From assembly GCA_031362405.1 (NCBI GenBank), contig JANLSO010000033.1:1-36398 (forward strand): a DNA stretch of 36,398 nt. The letters run 5' to 3'. A program made the position numbers and the translations under genes. The notes beneath the pieces are model-generated. The model saw nothing but the letters and a program-made list of their open reading frames with translations, searched no databases and was not told the origin of the DNA. Shown piece after piece: positions 23,251 to 31,400 of this stretch. Each line of letters starts with the position of its first letter. Position 1 is the first letter of the stretch. Origin of the DNA: JANLSO01 sp031362405 (lineage in GTDB: Bacteria > Actinomycetota > Thermoleophilia > Miltoncostaeales > Miltoncostaeaceae).

Positions 23251-23287
23251 CTCGACCAGGGAAACGGAATTGTCACGCCATGGAGCC

Positions 23288-23293
23288 TAAACT
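23288..23293 (+). promoter_or_regulatory. Predicted -10 box of the glucosaminidase gene
   Basis: TAAACT followed by seven bases (GCCCCGG) and ATG 23301; no Shine-Dalgarno. It selects 23301 over the in-frame ATG at 23280. Confidence 0.5.
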
Positions 23294-23300
23294 GCCCCGG

Positions 23301-24455
23301 ATGGTTCGTCGCCCACTTGTCGTCGCGATGGTCGTGGCGTCCGTTGTTCTGCCCGCCGGCATCGGCAGCGCCGAGCCTCTTGCGACCCCCACTCTCGGCG
23401 CCGCTAACGGCGCGCTGGCGTGCGTGGCGCCGACCGACGGCGCGGGCCTCAACCGGATGCTGAGCGCCGCCGGCAGCCCGCTTTCTGGCCAGGGCGCGAC
23501 GATCGTGTCGACGGCAATCGCGGCGGGCATCGATCCGCGCGCGATCGTGGCGATTGCCGCCCACGAGACGATGCTCGAGACCTACGCGCCGTCGCGGATC
23601 ATCCGGAACCCCTTCGGGCTCGGCCCAGGGATGACGTTCGCCTCGGAAGCAGACGCCGTCGCCAAGGCCGTTCAGGTGCTCCGCGACTACTACCTGCCCG
23701 AAGACCGCGACACGATCCCGGAGATCGGCGCGAAGTGGGCCCCGAGCGACGTCGCCAACGACCCCGGTCGCCTCAACGACCACTGGGCGTCCGGTGTCTC
23801 GCAGTACTACGCACGCCTCGGTGGCGACCCCGCGCGCCCGCTTCTGATCAGCGCCCAGGATGGCGTTCCGACCTGCGACACGGCGGCAACGTCAGACCCG
23901 GCCGCACCTCTGGCGGCAGGAAGCGGCCCCCCTCAGGTGATCGTTTGGGGCGCAAACGCGCCGACGGTAGCGGGAACATCGCTCTCCGACGGTGCTGATC
24001 CTGTAACGGGGCAACCCGCCACCCTTGACGGATTCGCGTTCCCGCTGGCCCTGCCCGCCAATGGTGGAGCTCAGTTCGCCGATGACTTCGATGCTCCCGG
24101 CCAGACCCGCTGCTTTGGCCGGCTGCGTCACTGCGCGGTGACGATCCGGTCCGCCCCACTGAGCCATGTCGTCGCCGCCAGCGCCGGTCGCCTGGCCGCC
24201 GCGTCGTCCACCGAAAGCGCCGCGGGCATCGCGTTTTGGATCGTTCGCGCCGATGGCAACCGCATCGGCTACGGGGCACTCACCGCCTACGGTGCCGGGG
24301 TTGCGCACGACGCCGAGGTAGCCCTCGGGCAACCCCTCGGACGATCGACCGGCGCGCTGACCGTCACGTGGTCGCGCGGCGCCACGCGCATCAACCCTTT
24401 CCCCCTGCTCGCGGCAACGCGGCCCCCGACCCCGTCGCCGAAGGCGGCGCCGTGA
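23301..24455 (+). CDS. Exported glucosaminidase-like protein with degenerate M23-like C-terminal domain
   Basis: A 384-residue secreted protein. The signal peptide (residues 1-24) ends IGSAEP. The first domain (about 45-175) reads IVAIAAHETMLETYAP, NPFGLGPGMTF, TIPEIGAKWAPSDVANDPG and SQYYARLGGDP, the pattern of cell-wall N-acetylglucosaminidase/lysozyme-like enzymes, with the Glu of AAHET as likely acid. The second (about 255-375) follows the M23 peptidase plan, from FADDFDAPG through RSAPLSHVVAASAGRL to RINPFPLL. The zinc ligands appear lost: the HxxxD site reads RHCAVTI and the HxH site reads YGALTAYG. Peptidoglycan binding or remodelling is inferred. It overlaps the aminopeptidase gene by 4 bases. 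Confidence 0.7.
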   Translation: MVRRPLVVAMVVASVVLPAGIGSAEPLATPTLGAANGALACVAPTDGAGLNRMLSAAGSPLSGQGATIVSTAIAAGIDPRAIVAIAAHETMLETYAPSRIIRNPFGLGPGMTFASEADAVAKAVQVLRDYYLPEDRDTIPEIGAKWAPSDVANDPGRLNDHWASGVSQYYARLGGDPARPLLISAQDGVPTCDTAATSDPAAPLAAGSGPPQVIVWGANAPTVAGTSLSDGADPVTGQPATLDGFAFPLALPANGGAQFADDFDAPGQTRCFGRLRHCAVTIRSAPLSHVVAASAGRLAAASSTESAAGIAFWIVRADGNRIGYGALTAYGAGVAHDAEVALGQPLGRSTGALTVTWSRGATRINPFPLLAATRPPTPSPKAAP

Positions 24456-25486
24456 ACCTCGACCTGCTGACTCGCTTGGCCGAGGCGCATGGACCGTCGG
24501 GCCGGGAGGGTGCCGTGGCCGCGATCGTCCGGCCCGAACTCGACGCACTTTGCGAACGCGTAGAGGTCGATCCGCTGGGCTCGGTGCTCGGGTATCGCCC
24601 GGCGTCGAACCCGGATGCCCGCCGCCTGATGATCGCCGCCCATATGGACGAGATCGGTCTGATGGTGACCGCCGTTGAGGAGAGCGGGTTCATCCGCGTC
24701 ATCCCGCTCGGTGGATGGGACGCCCGCACGCTGGTCAGTCAGCGCGTGCTCGTCCACGGTCGTGAGCCGGTTTCCGGCATCGTGGGAACCCCTCCGGTGC
24801 ATGTACTCACCGCCGAGGCGCGCAACCGCGCCCCGAAACTCGAGGACCTCGTCATCGACGTGGGGCTGCCAGCCGAGCGCGTCCGCGAACTCGTGCGTCC
24901 CGGCGACGTCGTCACCCGGGTTCGGGCGCTGGAGCGGGTCGGCGATCTCCTGACGGGCAAGAGCATCGACGACCGGGTTGGGGTCTTCGTGATGATCGAG
25001 GCGATGCGCGCCGCCGGGCCGAGCCCCGCTGAGGTGATCGCCGCCGCGACGGTTCAAGAAGAGGTGGGCCTTCGCGGAGCCCGCGTTGCGGCCGCTCGCG
25101 TTCGGCCCCACGTCGGCCTGGCGATCGACACCTGCCCGTCTGGCGACGGCCCCGGCCAGAAAGGTGGCGGCACAAAACTCGGCAAGGGTGCCGCGATCCG
25201 AGTGATGGATGCCAGCGCCATCGGGTCTCACGAACTGGTCAAGCTTCTCGAACGCCTCGCGATCGAGCGGGAGGTCCCTCATCAGTTCCATGTCTCCGAC
25301 AAGGGCGGCACCGACACCCAGTCGCTTCAGCTCTCCGGCGACGGCGCCGTGGCCGGCTGCGTCTCGATTCCCCAACGCTATGGGCACTCCAGCATCGAGG
25401 CCTGCCACCCCGACGACATCCAGGCGTGCATCGACCTCGTCGCCGCCCTCATCGAAGGCATCGACGGCCTCAACACACCCATCTGA
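24452..25486 (+). CDS. M42-family glutamyl/aminopeptidase (FrvX-like)
   Basis: A 344-residue metallo-aminopeptidase of family M42. Metal ligands are visible in AAHMDEIGLM (His), GKSIDDRVGVF (bridging Asp), VQEEVGLRGA (catalytic Glu and ligand Glu), LAIDTCPSG (Asp) and RYGHSSIE (His). M42 enzymes are cytosolic, form large dodecamers and trim peptides; the family was once annotated as cellulase or endoglucanase. The GTG start lies in the stop of the previous gene (GTGA). Coupling to a secreted wall hydrolase could link it to recycling of wall peptides, but nothing in the sequence proves that. Confidence 0.9.
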   Translation: MNLDLLTRLAEAHGPSGREGAVAAIVRPELDALCERVEVDPLGSVLGYRPASNPDARRLMIAAHMDEIGLMVTAVEESGFIRVIPLGGWDARTLVSQRVLVHGREPVSGIVGTPPVHVLTAEARNRAPKLEDLVIDVGLPAERVRELVRPGDVVTRVRALERVGDLLTGKSIDDRVGVFVMIEAMRAAGPSPAEVIAAATVQEEVGLRGARVAAARVRPHVGLAIDTCPSGDGPGQKGGGTKLGKGAAIRVMDASAIGSHELVKLLERLAIEREVPHQFHVSDKGGTDTQSLQLSGDGAVAGCVSIPQRYGHSSIEACHPDDIQACIDLVAALIEGIDGLNTPI

Positions 25487-25517
25487 CGCTCAAACGAACG
25501 CAGAGTCGAAAACATCT

Positions 25518-25535
25518 GTGTCACCCGAGTGACAT
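25518..25535. repeat. Small palindrome upstream of the transposase
   Basis: GTGTCACCCGAGTGACAT; its centre GTCAC-CCGA-GTGAC is a perfect 5-bp stem. The reverse complement of the element at 26422-26439 matches it at 15 of 18 positions. The 125-base gap before the transposase also holds that gene's ribosome site. Confidence 0.6.
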
Positions 25536-25611
25536 GACATAGATCGTCGCTGCCCGCGGGCACGGCATCGCGCATCCTCCTTCGCTGACACTTCAGACCG
25601 AAGGAGCGAAA

Positions 25612-26409
25612 GTGGGTCGACCCCCGCGCCCGATTGGCGGCGGCATCACGTACCACGCGATGGCGAGAGGGAACGATCGCCGCCAGGTCTTTACCTCCGA
25701 CGACGACCGCCACGACTTTCTCCACCGGCTCGGGCGGGTGTCTGCGCGGCACGGCTGGCGGTGCCTCGCCTACTGCCTCATGGGCAACCACTTCCATCTC
25801 GTTGTCACAACGCCGACGCCGAGCCTTCCGGACGGGATGCGCGACCTGCTGGGTGGATTCGCGCGCAGCGCAAATCACCGGAACGGCTCCACGGGACACC
25901 TCTTCGGCGATCGTTATCGGGAAGTCGTGGTCGACAGCGACCGTCAGCTCGCCGCGGTGATCGCGTACGTGCTCGACAACCCGGTGCGTGCCAGGCTGGT
26001 GACGAGTTGCGACCAGTGGCGGTGGAGTAGTTGTTCCGCCCTTCTGGGGCTCGAGCCAGCGCCATCCTTCCTTCATGTCGTCGACGCCCTCAGCGTCTTG
26101 TCGGACAACGTGGGCGTCGCTCGCGAGGTCCTTCGAACTCTCCTGGCCCTTGACTCGGAGGATCTCGACGTCTCGATCGCGCAGCTACCACGCTCGGGAG
26201 TCGCGCCGCAGGCCGGGGCACCCCCCAACCGGCACAGACCGACGATCGCGGGGATCTTCTTTCTCTCTTCGTTGCCTGAAGGGATCGCGAGCTGCATCGA
26301 AGCCGGCTACAGCCAGGTCGAAATCGCTGGGTTCCTCGGCGTCACGCCCTCTGCAATCAGCCAGCGAATGCGGCGGGCGATGGGGGTAGCACACGCGGCC
26401 AACCACTAA
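25612..26409 (+). CDS. REP-associated tyrosine transposase (RAYT, Y1 family) with C-terminal HTH
   Basis: A 265-residue protein. It opens PIGGGITYHAMARGNDRRQVF, the typical RAYT start. The metal-binding HUH motif is GNHFHLVV (His60, His62). The catalytic Tyr is likely Tyr119 in YVLDNPVRA, matching the Y-x-x-x-NPVRAGL motif of the family. RAYTs nick and join single-stranded DNA at REP hairpins and are usually single-copy, non-jumping genes. After a variable stretch, a helix-turn-helix lies at about 233-257 (AGYSQVEIAGFLGVTPSAIS), an addition that could aid DNA recognition. The GTG start is preceded by GAAGGAG. Small palindromes flank the gene on both sides. Confidence 0.9.
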   Translation: MGRPPRPIGGGITYHAMARGNDRRQVFTSDDDRHDFLHRLGRVSARHGWRCLAYCLMGNHFHLVVTTPTPSLPDGMRDLLGGFARSANHRNGSTGHLFGDRYREVVVDSDRQLAAVIAYVLDNPVRARLVTSCDQWRWSSCSALLGLEPAPSFLHVVDALSVLSDNVGVAREVLRTLLALDSEDLDVSIAQLPRSGVAPQAGAPPNRHRPTIAGIFFLSSLPEGIASCIEAGYSQVEIAGFLGVTPSAISQRMRRAMGVAHAANH

Positions 26410-26421
26410 ACCGGTTAACTA

Positions 26422-26439
26422 ATGTCATTCGAGTGGCAC
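26422..26439. repeat. Small palindrome downstream of the transposase
   Basis: ATGTCATTCGAGTGGCAC, 13 bases after the transposase stop; in reverse complement it matches 15 of 18 bases of the upstream element. An AACCGGTT palindrome also lies in the gap (26409-26416). Confidence 0.6.
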
Positions 26440-26448
26440 GGTCTCTCT

Positions 26449-27303
26449 CTATGCGATCAGGATGCCGGCGACAGCGCCGCCGATGACGACGGCGCTCGTC
26501 AGGCTGAGGACAAGGCCGTTCAGGCGGCCGTAGGCCATGCTGCCGCGGCCCAGGCCGGAAAGGGCAAAGGCCGCGGCCGCACCGCCCACCAGGCCTCCGA
26601 GGTGGCCGCCGATCGAGATGCCGGGGAGCGCGAAAGTAATGCCGAGGTTCAGGAGCAGCAGGAATCCGATCGAGCTGCTCATCACCTCCATGCCACGCTG
26701 CTGGGAAAGAATCAGGAGCGCCGCCATGAGGCCGAAAACGCCGCCCGATGCTCCCACGGTGAACGCGTCCGGGGACAAGAGCAGCGCGCCGGCGGAGCCC
26801 CAGAGAACTGCCGCGACGTAGATGGCGAGCATCCGGGTCGAGCCGATCAGGCGCTCGAGGATCCCGCCGAGGAACCACAGCGCCCACATATTGAAGCCGA
26901 TGTGGAAGAACTGCTCGTGAGTGAAACCGCTGGTCACCAGCCGCCACCACTCGCCGTCGGCGACCAGCGGGCCATACAACGCGAAATCAGAAACGATCGA
27001 GGCGCTCCCGCCCCTCTGGGCAAGCTGGGCCAGGAAAACGATGACGTTCAGGGCGATCAGGATCATCGTCACCGGGATGTCGCTCCGACCAGAGCCCGCG
27101 ATCCCACGGGCTTGGCGCGTCATCGAACGCTTCGGCTTGACGCCTGTGGAGCACTCGGGACAGCGCACCCCGACGGCTGACTGCCTCATGCAATCGGTAC
27201 AAATCGGCCGCTCGCAGTTCGAACATGAGATCAAAGTCTCGCGACCGGAGTGTTTGTAGCAACGCATGACGTTGCCGGCGACGGTGTCCTCGGGAGTGCT
27301 CAC
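26449..27303 (-). CDS. Rhomboid intramembrane serine protease with N-terminal B-box-like zinc finger
   Basis: A 284-residue membrane protease. The N-terminal finger has Cys15, His18, Cys27, Cys30, Cys35, Cys38, Cys48 and Cys51 (CYKHSGRETLISCSNC, ICTDC, CPEC), a B-box-like layout common on actinobacterial rhomboids. Six helices follow from about residue 78. HIGFNMWALWFLG holds the conserved His and Asn, GASGGVFG the catalytic Ser and GGHLGGLVGG the catalytic His. Rhomboids cut membrane proteins within the bilayer; the target is unknown. GTG 27303 is preferred because TACCAT lies eight bases upstream; a TTG at 27312 and an ATG at 27264 are other in-frame starts. Confidence 0.92.
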   Translation of the reverse strand: MSTPEDTVAGNVMRCYKHSGRETLISCSNCERPICTDCMRQSAVGVRCPECSTGVKPKRSMTRQARGIAGSGRSDIPVTMILIALNVIVFLAQLAQRGGSASIVSDFALYGPLVADGEWWRLVTSGFTHEQFFHIGFNMWALWFLGGILERLIGSTRMLAIYVAAVLWGSAGALLLSPDAFTVGASGGVFGLMAALLILSQQRGMEVMSSSIGFLLLLNLGITFALPGISIGGHLGGLVGGAAAAFALSGLGRGSMAYGRLNGLVLSLTSAVVIGGAVAGILIA

Positions 27304-27311
27304 AGCAGGCA

Positions 27312-27317
27312 ATGGTA
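27312..27317 (-). promoter_or_regulatory. Predicted -10 box of the rhomboid gene
   Basis: TACCAT on the minus strand, eight bases (TGCCTGCT) before GTG 27303, with no Shine-Dalgarno sequence. Confidence 0.45.
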
Positions 27318-27389
27318 GCCGGAGTTTCGCGAGATCGACCGATGGCCGTTACGGTGATTCGCGATCAACGTCTCGCCCAAGGAGCACCG

Positions 27390-27875
27390 ATGCCGGAGTG
27401 GTTCATCATCAACGTCGCCGACGCGCCCGCGGTGCATCACCCCAACGCCGGCACTTACGTCCCGTTCGAGCGTCCGGAGAGCAAGTTCCCGGAGTTCGGG
27501 ATCAACATCCACGTCCTCAAGCCCGGTGAGCCGAACGCGAAGTACCACGCCGAGGCGGCGCAGGAGGACTTTTTCGTGCTTGCCGGCGAGTGTCGCGCGA
27601 TCATCGACGGTGAGGAACGGCCTCTTCGCACCTGGGACTTCGTCCACTGCCCGGCCGGAACCGAGCATGTCTTCGTCGGCGCCGGAACGGGCCCATGCGC
27701 CATCCTGATGGTCGGGGCTCGCGGGGGCGGTGACAGAGCCTGCAACTACCCGACAGACGCCGTCGCCGCACGGTTCAACGCATCAGCGGCGGAGTCGACC
27801 ACGCTCCCACAGGAGGCCTACGCCGACTGGGACAACACCTTCACACCGACCCAGCTTTCCTGGCCCATCGGCTGA
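27390..27875 (+). CDS. Cupin-domain protein
   Basis: A 161-residue protein with one cupin barrel. Metal ligands are likely His53, Glu55 and Glu59 of YHAEAAQEDFFVLAGEC, and the His of CPAGTEHVFVGAG in the second cupin motif. The first 40 residues (MPEWFIINVADAPAVHHPNA) form the N-terminal strand pair. Single-domain cupins range from isomerases and dioxygenases to binding proteins; no residue allows a choice here. AAGGAG lies six bases before ATG 27390. Its 3' end overlaps the following minus-strand gene by 35 bases. Confidence 0.82.
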   Translation: MPEWFIINVADAPAVHHPNAGTYVPFERPESKFPEFGINIHVLKPGEPNAKYHAEAAQEDFFVLAGECRAIIDGEERPLRTWDFVHCPAGTEHVFVGAGTGPCAILMVGARGGGDRACNYPTDAVAARFNASAAESTTLPQEAYADWDNTFTPTQLSWPIG

Positions 27876-28236
27876 ACCCGGCCGGGCCCAACGCCGAGCG
27901 ACGGCCGCGGCGGCGGCTCTTGCGGAACGCGAACAGGCAGAACACCCCCGCAACGACGAGCCCGAGGGCCGTGCGCTCCGGGCTGACCATCCAGCACACG
28001 ATCAGGCCGATGAGCAAGAGCCCGACCATTGCGATGCGGGCCCGGCGGCGGGCGTGAATCGGGTCCTTCGCGGGCATCGGCATCACGGTGTCGATGTAGT
28101 TGGCGATCGCCAGCTGCTCCGACAGGCTGCGTGGCCCTCCCGCAAGCGGCGGGTCACCGAGATCGCGCCATCCCTCGCGCCGGGCGACGTCACCGACGAG
28201 GGCGAGCTGTTGGTCTGTAATCTGTGGGGAGGCCAT
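27841..28236 (-). CDS. Small membrane protein of unknown function
   Basis: A 131-residue protein. The N-terminal 70 residues are soluble and begin MASPQITDQQLALVGDVARR. Two hydrophobic segments follow, ARIAMVGLLLIGLIVCWMV and GLVVAGVFCLFAF, then a very basic tail (RKSRRRGRRS). The tail overlaps the cupin gene in antisense for 35 bases. The frame is open further upstream, but ATG 28236 fits the protein start best; only a weak purine run (GAAGAGA) precedes it. No family recognised. The 189 bases between this start and gltB hold one small hairpin at 28390-28406 and otherwise nothing recognised. Confidence 0.55.
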   Translation of the reverse strand: MASPQITDQQLALVGDVARREGWRDLGDPPLAGGPRSLSEQLAIANYIDTVMPMPAKDPIHARRRARIAMVGLLLIGLIVCWMVSPERTALGLVVAGVFCLFAFRKSRRRGRRSALGPAGFSRWARKAGSV

Positions 28237-28389
28237 GGGTCTGTCTCTTCGGCAGAACCGTGCCGAACTTGAGTCCCCCGCGATCCGCAACATTCAGCAC
28301 GAGCGTCCGGCCATTGACGGAAGCGCCCGTGGGGGTCTTGAATCCCTGGTTCACACGTCGGCCCGCCGGGTCGAGGTGGCACCCCCCAT

Positions 28390-28406
28390 CGTTCTTCTCA
28401 AGAACG
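28390..28406 (+). promoter_or_regulatory. Short dyad ahead of gltB
   Basis: CGTTCTT-CTC-AAGAACG, a perfect 7-bp inverted repeat ending 19 bases before the gltB start. It could be an operator or a leader hairpin; no known regulator is recognised. Confidence 0.35.
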
Positions 28407-28425
28407 ACGACTTCCGAGGCCGCGT

Positions 28426-31400
28426 ATGAGCTCAGGGCCCCCGCCGTTCGCGACGATGCCGCCCCACGGTATCCCCGACCTCATCGAACACGACGCATGC
28501 GCCCTGGCGGCCTTCGCGACCCGCGACGGCAAACCCAGCCGCGCGATGGTCGAACACGCGCTGATATCCCTGCAGCTCATGGTGCACCGCTCGGGGAGCG
28601 TCGACGGTGAGGGCGACGGCAGCGGACTCTTGCTCGACCTTCCGCGCCCCCTTTGGCGGCGGCGACTGACTCAGGTCGGCCTCGACGCGGGCGCTGTCGA
28701 TGATCCACGCTTCGTTGTCGGTCACATCTTCTTCGACAGCGAGGACGCCGCCGACACTCATGGCGCGCGCATGCGGGAGATCCTTACCCGCCGCGGCTTC
28801 GAGATTCTCAGCTTCGGCGAGGGCACCGTCGACCGGTCGGCCCTTGGGCCCCGGGCCGCGGAGACACCACCGGTTTTCTGGCAGCTCGCCGCACTCGCAT
28901 CCGACGGCCCGAACGCATCGCGCGACTGTTACCGCGCGATGGTCGAATTCGAGCATGAGCTCGACTGCCACGTTGCCTCGTTCTCGGCCAACGACGTCGT
29001 GTACAAGGTCCAAGGTCAGCCGGAGGTCATCCCTCGGTTCTATCCGGAGATGAGCGAGCCCGATTTCGGGGCGTCGCGAATCATCGCCCACAACCGTTAC
29101 TCGACGAACACGTACCCCACGTTCAGCCGAGTGCAGCCGTTCTCGGTGCTCGGGCACAACGGTGAGATCAACACGATCGCCCAGCTGCGCGAGCAGTGCC
29201 TACAGCTCGGCCTTCCGATCAGCCGCGACGGCTCCGATTCGCAAGACCTCAACCGCCTCCTCGAGGGCCTGATCTTCGAAAGTGGCCTGTCGCTGCTCGA
29301 GGCCGTCGAGTTCGCGTTCCCGCCGATCCTCGGTGAGGTGCACCGCCTGCCGGCGCATCTGCAAGACCTCTACGTCCACTACCGCGAGGCCCTCGGCCCG
29401 TACGCACAGGGGCCCGTGGCCCTTGCCGCGCGTGCCGGTTCGGAAATGGTCTGCGCGGTGGACGCCATGGGTCTGCGCCCGCTGTGGTGGATCGAGACCG
29501 ACGATTGGTACGTGGTTTCTTCTGAGCCGGGCGTCATTCCGGTGAACGACCTGACGCGCGACCCGCAGCCGCTTGCACCGGGCGAGAAGGTCGCGATCGT
29601 CCTCGGCGACGACGGCGTGCCGAAGGTGCTCGACTACTGGGACCTCCAGCGCGAGGTCTACGCCCGCGCCAAAAGCCGCGGCGCGCTTCCCACCGCCGAG
29701 ACCCGCGCCCGCCTCGCCGGGGGCCTTGACCCGACCGCGGTCGGCGCCTACCTCAACGGCACCGATACCGAGCCGGAGATGGGGCTCGACATCCTGCAGG
29801 CGTCGGCCGGGTGGATCGAAAGCGACAAGCAGCAGGTCGAGTTCCACGCCGAGCGTGGCGCCGAGCCGATCGGCTCCCTGGGCTGGGATGGACCGCTGGG
29901 ACCGTTCACCCCGGTGCCGATGCCGTTGTCCGACTACCTTCAGGAAACCGTCGCCGTCGTAACGAACCCGGCGATCGACCGCGAGCGTGAAGTCGAGCAC
30001 TTCAGCACTCGCGTCGTGCTCGGGCGTCGCCCCCCGATTCAGGGCGTCGAGCCAGAGCCCCCGCAGCGGTGCGAGCTGCGCATGCCGGTGATCCTCGGTG
30101 GAATGCGCCTTGGAGCAGGCTTTTCGATCCCGGAGATGCGGCGGGTCGCCGTCGGTCAAGGCGTGGCGATTATGGAAGACGTCGTTGCCGCGTGGTCCGG
30201 CAAGGTCACGCACATCTCGCTCGCCTACGAGGTGTCGTCGAACCTGCGCACCCACATCGATGCGATGTGCACCGAGGCCATCGAGGCCGTCCGCGCCGGC
30301 ACCGAGCTGGTGGTGGTGCACGACCTCGCGGCCGGCCCGGACCAGCGCGTCTGCGACCCCCACGTTGCCCTGGCGGCGGTCGACCGTGCCCTGCGCTACG
30401 ACTACCAGGACGACGGCAGCTCGATCCGCCGCCACACGAGCCTCATCCTCCAGGCCGCAGGTCTTCGCAACGTCCACGACATCATGGTGGCCCTCGGTCT
30501 TGGCGCTCAGGCCGTCGTGCCGTACGCCATGCTCGAGTACGCCGTGCAGGCTAATCCCGAGCCGGTCGTGGCGGCCACGAACCTGCTCGACGCGTTGCAG
30601 AAGGGCATCGAGAAGGTGCTCTCGACCCTTGGCATCCACGAGCTGCGCGGCTACGCGCGACTGATGTCGGCGATCGGGATCGCCCCCGAGGTGCTCGACG
30701 TGATCGGCATGCCGGGCTTTTGCGCCAGCGACGGCCGCGGCCTCGGTTTCGACGGCCTCGAGGATGTCGCCGAGCTGGGTCGCCGCATCCGGGCTGGCGA
30801 GGAGAGCCCCGCGAAGGTCAAGTTGCCGCGGATGTACCCGAAGGTCTGGAAGGCCCTCGCACGCGTCGCCAACTCGGAGCGCGGCTACGCCGAGTACGCC
30901 GAGAGCCTCGAGGTGCTCGAGCGCGAACAGCCCGTGGCGATCCGCCACGCGATCGCACCGCAGCTCGCCCCCGAGGACGAACGTATTCCGGCCGATCGGG
31001 TCGACGCAGGAGTGGGTGAGCACAGCCTGCCGTTCATCATCAGCTCGATGAGCTTCGGCAGCCAGAACGAGGTGGCCTTTCGCGCCTACGCCGAGGCCGC
31101 GATGCAGGCCGACATGCTGTGCATGAACGGCGAGGGTGGCGAGATCCCCGACATGTACGGCAAGTACCCGAAGCACCGCGGCCAGCAGATCGCCAGCGGT
31201 CGTTTCGGCGTCAGCTCGATGCTGATCAACAGCTCCGAGCTCGTGGAGATCAAGATCGGCCAGGGCGCCAAGCCCGGCGAGGGGGGTCACCTGCCGGGAT
31301 CCAAGGTCACCGCGGCCATCGCCCGGGCCCGCAACGCCCAGGTCGGTAGCGACCTCATCAGCCCCTCCAACAACCACGATCTCTACTCGATCGAGGATCT

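Noticed and set aside
28267..28350. Imperfect inverted repeat (AGTCCCCC against GGGGGTCT) in the gltB leader
   Set aside because: Too many mismatches and a long loop; not separable from chance in GC-rich sequence.
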